NCBI RefSeq assembly: GCF_029263155.1
Contig: NZ_JAJCYB010000106.1
Span: 1-45,681, forward strand
DNA: 45,681 nt
Reading direction: 5' to 3'
Source: Pseudonocardia sp.
Lineage (GTDB): Bacteria > Actinomycetota > Actinomycetes > Mycobacteriales > Pseudonocardiaceae
Part shown: positions 41,685-45,681 of the stretch, one piece after another
How the letters are laid out: each line of letters opens with the position of its first letter
Numbering within the stretch: the first letter of the stretch is position 1
Position numbers and translations under genes: made by a program
Notes under the pieces: model-generated
Databases searched by the model: none
Told to the model about the DNA's origin: nothing
Seen by the model: the letters and a program-made list of their open reading frames with translations, nothing else

Positions 41685-42731
41685 ATGATGCCGGCGCGCG
41701 TGCGCGAGTTCTGTGACCGATTCGGCCTGCGGGTGCCGATCCTGGAGGCGCCGATGGCCGGGGCCTGCCCGCCCCAGCTGGCGGTGGCGGTGGCTGGGGC
41801 GGGCGGGATGGGCGCCTCGGGGGTCGTGCTGGACCCGCCGGAGCAGATCGCGCGGTGGATGCGCGAGTTCCGGGCCGGGTCCGACGGCCCGGTGCAGCTC
41901 AACATCTGGATCCCCGACCCGCCCGCCGACGACCCGGCCCGTGTCGACGCCGCCCGGGCCTTCCTCGGCAGGCTCGGGACGCCCGGTGAGCCGGGTGCGG
42001 CTGCCCCGGACTTCGCCGAGCAGTGCGCGGCGATGCTCGACGCCCGCCCCACGGTGATCTCGTCGATCATGGGCCTGTTCGAGCCCTCGTTCGTGGCGCG
42101 GATGCACGACGCCGGCATCGCCTGGTTCGCCTGCGCCACCACCCTCGACGACGCGCTCGCCGCGCAGGCCGCCGGCGCCGACGCGGTCGTGGCGCAGGGC
42201 ATGGAGGCGGGCGGGCACCGGGGCACCTTCGACCCGGCCATGGCGGAGGCCACCGACGTCGGCCTGTTCGCACTGGTCCCGAGGCTGGCCGACGGTCTGG
42301 ACGTCCCGGTGATCGCCGCGGGCGGGATCGCCGACGGGCGCGGCGTGGCGGCCGCGATCGCGCTGGGTGCGAGCGCGGTGCAGATCGGCACCGCCCTGCT
42401 GCGCACACCGGAAGCCGCGATCGCCGCGGACTGGGCCCGGTCGCTGCACGGCCTCGCTCCGGAGGCCACGGTGCCCACCCGTGCCTACTCCGGCCGGCTG
42501 GCCCGCGCCGCGCCCACCCCGTACGTGACGGCCTGGCACACGCCCGGGGCGCCGCCGCCCGCGCCGTACCCGCACCAGCGGGCGCTGGTCGCGCAGTGGC
42601 GGCGCGGCGAGCCGGACGGGATCGACCGCGTCAACCACTGGGCGGGACAGGGTGCGGCACTGGCCACGGCGGACCCCGCGGGGGAGGTCGTCGCGCGGAT
42701 GTGGAGGGAGGCAGTGGCGGTACTGGAGTGA
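41685..42731 (+). CDS. Nitronate monooxygenase / 2-nitropropane dioxygenase-like flavoprotein
   Basis: This 348-residue FMN-dependent TIM-barrel protein begins FCDRFGLRVPILEAPMAGACPPQLAVAVAGAGGMGASG. DAVVAQGMEAGGHRGTF contains the catalytic His region, and VPVIAAGGIADGRGVAAAIALGASAVQIGTALLRTPEA is the phosphate-binding part. It oxidises alkyl nitronates or works as an NADH:quinone reductase. It starts at one of two successive ATGs. Confidence 0.9.
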   Translation: MMPARVREFCDRFGLRVPILEAPMAGACPPQLAVAVAGAGGMGASGVVLDPPEQIARWMREFRAGSDGPVQLNIWIPDPPADDPARVDAARAFLGRLGTPGEPGAAAPDFAEQCAAMLDARPTVISSIMGLFEPSFVARMHDAGIAWFACATTLDDALAAQAAGADAVVAQGMEAGGHRGTFDPAMAEATDVGLFALVPRLADGLDVPVIAAGGIADGRGVAAAIALGASAVQIGTALLRTPEAAIAADWARSLHGLAPEATVPTRAYSGRLARAAPTPYVTAWHTPGAPPPAPYPHQRALVAQWRRGEPDGIDRVNHWAGQGAALATADPAGEVVARMWREAVAVLE

Positions 42732-43047
42732 GTCCAGCGGTCGCGGGACGCAGCGCGGGCGACGTCGTCGCCCGGCGACCGCCGCATCCCCTGCCGCGGG
42801 GGAGATCGCCGGCACCGACGCCGTCCCGGCCGTCGGTCCTGTGCTCCGGTCGGCTCAGGTGTGGTGCGCAGGCCGGTCGTCGGTCGGCAGGCCGATGACG
42901 GCCGTGCGCGTCCCGTCCTCGCCCGGCGCAGGTGAGGCGGCCGGCGGGCCCGGCGGCGAGGCTCGATGCTGCGATGACGGCGGCGGACGCCCGCTGCTGT
43001 CGTGCCGATCCGGAGCAGGACGAGCGCGACACGGAGGTCTGCGGACG
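42732..43047. other. Gene-free gap upstream of the sulfatase
   Basis: I see no gene, repeat or RNA signal in these 316 bases. A GGAGG at about 43033 is the ribosome-binding site of the following gene; a promoter for it should lie in this gap but no clear boxes are visible. Confidence 0.5.
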
Positions 43048-45034
43048 ATGGAGCACTTCCACCCTCTGGGCACGCCGCCCTCCGCGGAGACGGTCGCAGC
43101 GCTGCGGGCGGCCCGCGAGGCACTCCCGTTCGACGACGTGCGCGACATCGAGGAGGCCCGCCGCGGGTTCGTCGCGGCGCCCGCCTACCGCCGGATCATG
43201 GCGGAGGCCGGACACGTGGCCTGGGACATGGGCAGCTACGACTTCCTGCTCGACGGGCAGGACTTCGACAGCATCCACCCGTCCCTGCAGCGCCAGGCCG
43301 TCCTCAACATGCACTACGGCCTGTTCGAGGTCGTACCCGACCGCATCTACCAGGTCCGCGGTTTCGACCTGGCCAACATCAGCTTCATCCGGTCCGAGAC
43401 GGGCTGGATCGTGTTCGACCCGCTGACGGCCAAGGAGACCGCCGCGGCGGCGCTGGCGCTGGTCACCGAGCACCTGGGCCACCGGCCCGTGGTCGCGGTC
43501 GTCTACTCCCACTCGCACGCCGACCACTTCGCCGGCGTGCGCGGCGTGGTGGACGAGGCGGACGTCCGCGCGGGCACGGTGCAGATCATCGCGCCGGTCG
43601 GGTTCCTCGAGCATGCCGTGGCCGAGAACGTCTACTCCGGCAACGCCATGAACCGGCGCATGTTCTACCAGTACGGGTCGCTGCTGGCGCGGAGTCCGTT
43701 CGGGCACGTCGACCAGGCCATCGGCAAGGGCGTGGCGGCCGGGACGGGCGGCCTCATCGCCCCGACGGTCGTGATCTCCGGTGACGTGGAGGAACACACC
43801 GTCGACGGGGTGCGGATGGTCTTCCAGAACACCCCCGGGACCGAGGCGCCGGCCGAGATGAACACGTGGTTCCCCGACTGGAAGGTGTTCTGGGCCGCGG
43901 AGAACATCACCGGGACGATCCACAACATCTACACGCTGCGCGGCGCCCTCGTCCGGGACGCGCTGGAGTGGTCGCGCCAGATCAACAGGGCGCTGTACCT
44001 CTTCGGTACGCAGGCCGAGGTGATGTTCGCGTCCCACTCGTGGCCCCGGTGGGGCAACGACCGGATCCAGGAGGTCATGCGCACCCAGCGCGACACCTAC
44101 GCCCACCTGAACAACGGCGTGCTGCACCTGGCGAACCAGGGCGTGACGATCAACGAGATCCACAACGTCTACCGGGTGCCCGAGTGCCTCGAGCGGCAGT
44201 GGGCCGCGCGCAGCTACCACGGCTCGGTCGAGCACAACTCCCGCGCCGTGGTCAACCGGTACCTGGGGTACTGGGACGGCAACCCGGCGACGCTCATCCC
44301 GCTCTCACCGCGCGACTCCGCGCCCCTGTACGTGGACATGATGGGCGGCGCGGAGCCGATCCTGCGCCGCGCCCGCGATCTCATGGCGGACGGCTCGTAC
44401 CTGCTGGCGATCGAGATCCTCGACAAGCTCGTCCACGCCGAGCCTGCCGACGTCGATGCCCGACGTCTCCTGGCCGACGCGTTCGAGCAGGTCGGCTACC
44501 AGCGGGAGAGCCCCAGCCTGCGCAACAGGTTTCCTGGCCGCGGCGCTCGAGCTGCGCTCCGGCATCCCCACCGGGGCGGCGCCCAGCAGCAGCCACCCGG
44601 ACCTGATCCGCGCCCTGAGCACCGGCCAGTTCCTCGACTTCCTCGCGATCCGCATCGACCCGGCGAAGGTCTCCGGGCTCGCCTTCACCATCAACCTGGT
44701 CACGCCCGACAATGGGGAGCGGTTCGTCGTCGAGCTCAGCAATGACACCCTGACCAACCTCCAGGGCTTCACGGCCGACGACCCGGACCTCACGATCACC
44801 GCCGACCGCACCGACCTGGAGGAGGCGATGATCGGGACGAGGCCGCTGCAGCAGCAGATCGCCGACGGGACGGTCGCGCTCGACGGCGACGCCGCCCTGC
44901 TGGGCACCCTCGCGACGCTGCTGGTCCACTTCCGGCCCGACTTCGAGATCATGCCGGGCACGGCCGGGGGCGCGGGTTCCCCGCTCACCGACCCCTTCGT
45001 CCAGGAGCCGCTGGGCGACAGCTCGGGGGGCTGA
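43048..45034 (+). pseudogene. Alkyl/aryl-sulfatase (SdsA1/BDS1 type), frameshifted
   Basis: The gene would encode about 662 residues. The N-terminal MBL domain has HSHADHFAG near residues 155-163 and WAAENITGTIHNIYTLRG; the dimerisation domain includes YHGSVEHNSRAVVNRYLGYWDGNP. After ESPSLRNR the frame shifts: the first frame runs on as nonsense to about 44745, while the C-terminal SCP2-like domain (FLAAALELRSGIP ... LTNLQGFTADDPDLTITADRTDLEEAM) continues in the other frame to 45034. Removing one T from TTT at 44530-44532 restores a full protein. It is either a real pseudogene or a base-call error. The intact enzyme would release sulfate from alkyl sulfates such as SDS. Confidence 0.85.
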
Positions 45035-45074
45035 CGAACCCGGACACGACCTTCGGCGCGTACGGGAGCATCTG

Positions 45075-45123
45075 CGCGCCTCGGCAGGACTCGAACCTGT
45101 GGCTCCCGCTACGGGAGGACCGA
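45075..45123 (-). other. 3' tRNA fragment (T-arm and variable arm), possible attachment site
   Basis: The minus strand reads CAGG-TTCGAGT-CCTG, a tRNA T-stem and loop, followed by a seven-base acceptor-like end. Before it CTCCCG-TAG-CGGGAG looks like a long variable arm as in Leu, Ser or Sec tRNAs. No D-arm, anticodon arm or matching 5' acceptor is found upstream, so only the 3' half exists. Such halves are left when elements integrate into tRNA genes. Confidence 0.5.
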
Positions 45124-45151
45124 CAACGCGAGGTTCCACGGGGTAGCGGCG

Positions 45152-45557
45152 TCACCGGATGAGTTCGAGGCCCTCGTGCTCGGCGACGTCGCGGTAGTCC
45201 TTGATGTTGAGCGTGATCAGCGGCAGGTCCCGGGCGATGCAGCAGGCCGCGATCAAGCTGTCGTTGATCGGGCGTGGTCGGCCGCGCAGCCGCCCGGCGG
45301 CCTGGATGTCGCCCCGGACGATCGCAGTCGTCGACGGTAGCGTTCAGGATGACGACACGGCGGAAGAACGCGTGCAGGCCCGCGCGGCGGGCCTCACCCC
45401 ATCGGTGGCGGTGGGTCCACTGCGTGAGCTCGCCGACGGTCACGAAGGTGATCGCGATACGGCGCCCGCGATCAGGCGGTCGAGATGGTCGGGCAGCCGT
45501 GCTGTGAGGATCGCGGAGGCGACATCGGTGTCGATGACGACAGTGAGCCTTTGCCAA
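45152..45557 (-). pseudogene. VapC-family PIN toxin, frameshifted twice
   Basis: Three frames together give a complete PIN domain: VVIDTDVASAILTARLPDHLDRLIAG, then RRIAITFVTVGELTQWTHRHRWGEARRAGLHAFFRRVVILNATV, then RGDIQAAGRLRGRPRPINDSLIAACCIARDLPLITLNIKDYRDVAEHEGLELIR. Shifts lie near 45461-45470 and 45321-45335. No ATG, GTG or TTG is available in the first frame and no antitoxin gene is seen upstream. It is non-functional unless the sequence has errors. Confidence 0.75.
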
Positions 45558-45608
45558 CCTCGTCAGCGAGTGTGGCGGTTGTGCGGCGTGTCGGCTCCGT
45601 GCATGGGT

Positions 45609-45681
45609 GAAGCTCCTGGTAGACGGGCGATTGCCTAGATCAACTCGCCTGGCCAGGAGCTTCGTCGTGATGTCTTACCCC
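45609..45681 (+). mobile_element. Possible start of another insertion sequence with hairpin over its ribosome-binding site
   Basis: GAAGCTCCTGG (45609-45619) and CCAGGAGCTTC (45653-45663) are perfect inverted repeats. The right arm holds AGGAG, followed by GTG and ATG at 45667-45672, opening a frame that reads MSYP up to the window edge. This is the same layout as before the IS110-type transposase. Too little is present to name the element. Confidence 0.3.

Noticed and set aside
45075..45123. An intact tRNA gene.
   Set aside because: Only the T-arm, a variable-arm-like stem and the 3' acceptor side are present; no D-arm, anticodon arm or 5' acceptor strand can be found.

Overview
The window is high-GC actinobacterial DNA with many GTG starts, 4-bp stop/start overlaps, mycothiol-dependent formaldehyde metabolism, a GAF-ANTAR regulator and DtxR-type metal control. 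Gene content and the monooxygenase cluster point to Pseudonocardia or a close relative (Pseudonocardiaceae). This is inference from gene content; no search was run.

Layout. (1) 1-6.3 kb: the 3' part of a soluble diiron monooxygenase operon of the propane/tetrahydrofuran type: hydroxylase large subunit (cut by the window edge), reductase, small subunit, coupling protein, a dedicated GroEL-like chaperonin and an amidohydrolase-fold protein that has lost most metal ligands. (2) 6.4-8.3 kb: an AraC regulator with a VOC protein, then a tandem-domain gamma-glutamylcyclotransferase-like protein. (3) 8.7-13.2 kb, minus strand: an MntR-like repressor followed by a complete Mn/Zn ABC importer (binding lipoprotein, ATPase, two permeases). 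(4) 13.3-18.1 kb: methylthioribose-1-phosphate isomerase, an MFS transporter, a VapBC pair whose toxin seems to start at CTG, and the mycothiol formaldehyde dehydrogenase with its MBL-fold partner. (5) 18.2-27.2 kb: enoyl-CoA hydratase, a TetR repressor with a striking nested palindromic operator facing an SRPBCC-DUF2867 gene, fumarylacetoacetase, a thioesterase/cupin pair, and a MerR regulator divergent from a fadA-fadB beta-oxidation operon that ends in a strong hairpin. (6) 27.3-32.1 kb: a double receiver protein with Glu at both phosphoacceptor positions, SGNH hydrolase, DUF1330, DedA, GAF-ANTAR and Fic proteins. (7) 32.2-34.3 kb: an IS110/IS1111-type insertion sequence lying inside a decayed IS1380-type transposase gene; it carries a hairpin over the transposase ribosome-binding site and a structured non-coding tail that is a candidate bridge/seek RNA. 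(8) 34.3-43 kb: a YtrA-type GntR/ABC operon, a TIGR03943/DUF318 permease pair, maleylacetate reductase, a TerD-CAP fusion, an IclR regulator and a nitronate monooxygenase, with several short repeat families between them. (9) 43-45.7 kb: a frameshifted alkyl sulfatase, a 3' tRNA fragment, a twice-frameshifted vapC and the start of what may be another insertion sequence. This right end looks like a decaying accessory region.

Together the genes suggest an organism that oxidises small alkanes or ethers, detoxifies the resulting C1 aldehyde through mycothiol, and feeds acids and aromatics through CoA-dependent beta-oxidation, fumarylacetoacetase and maleylacetate reductase. The most unusual items are the metal-ligand-depleted amidohydrolase in the monooxygenase operon, the double Glu pseudo-receiver, the CTG-started toxin, and the IS110-type element with its candidate guide RNA.
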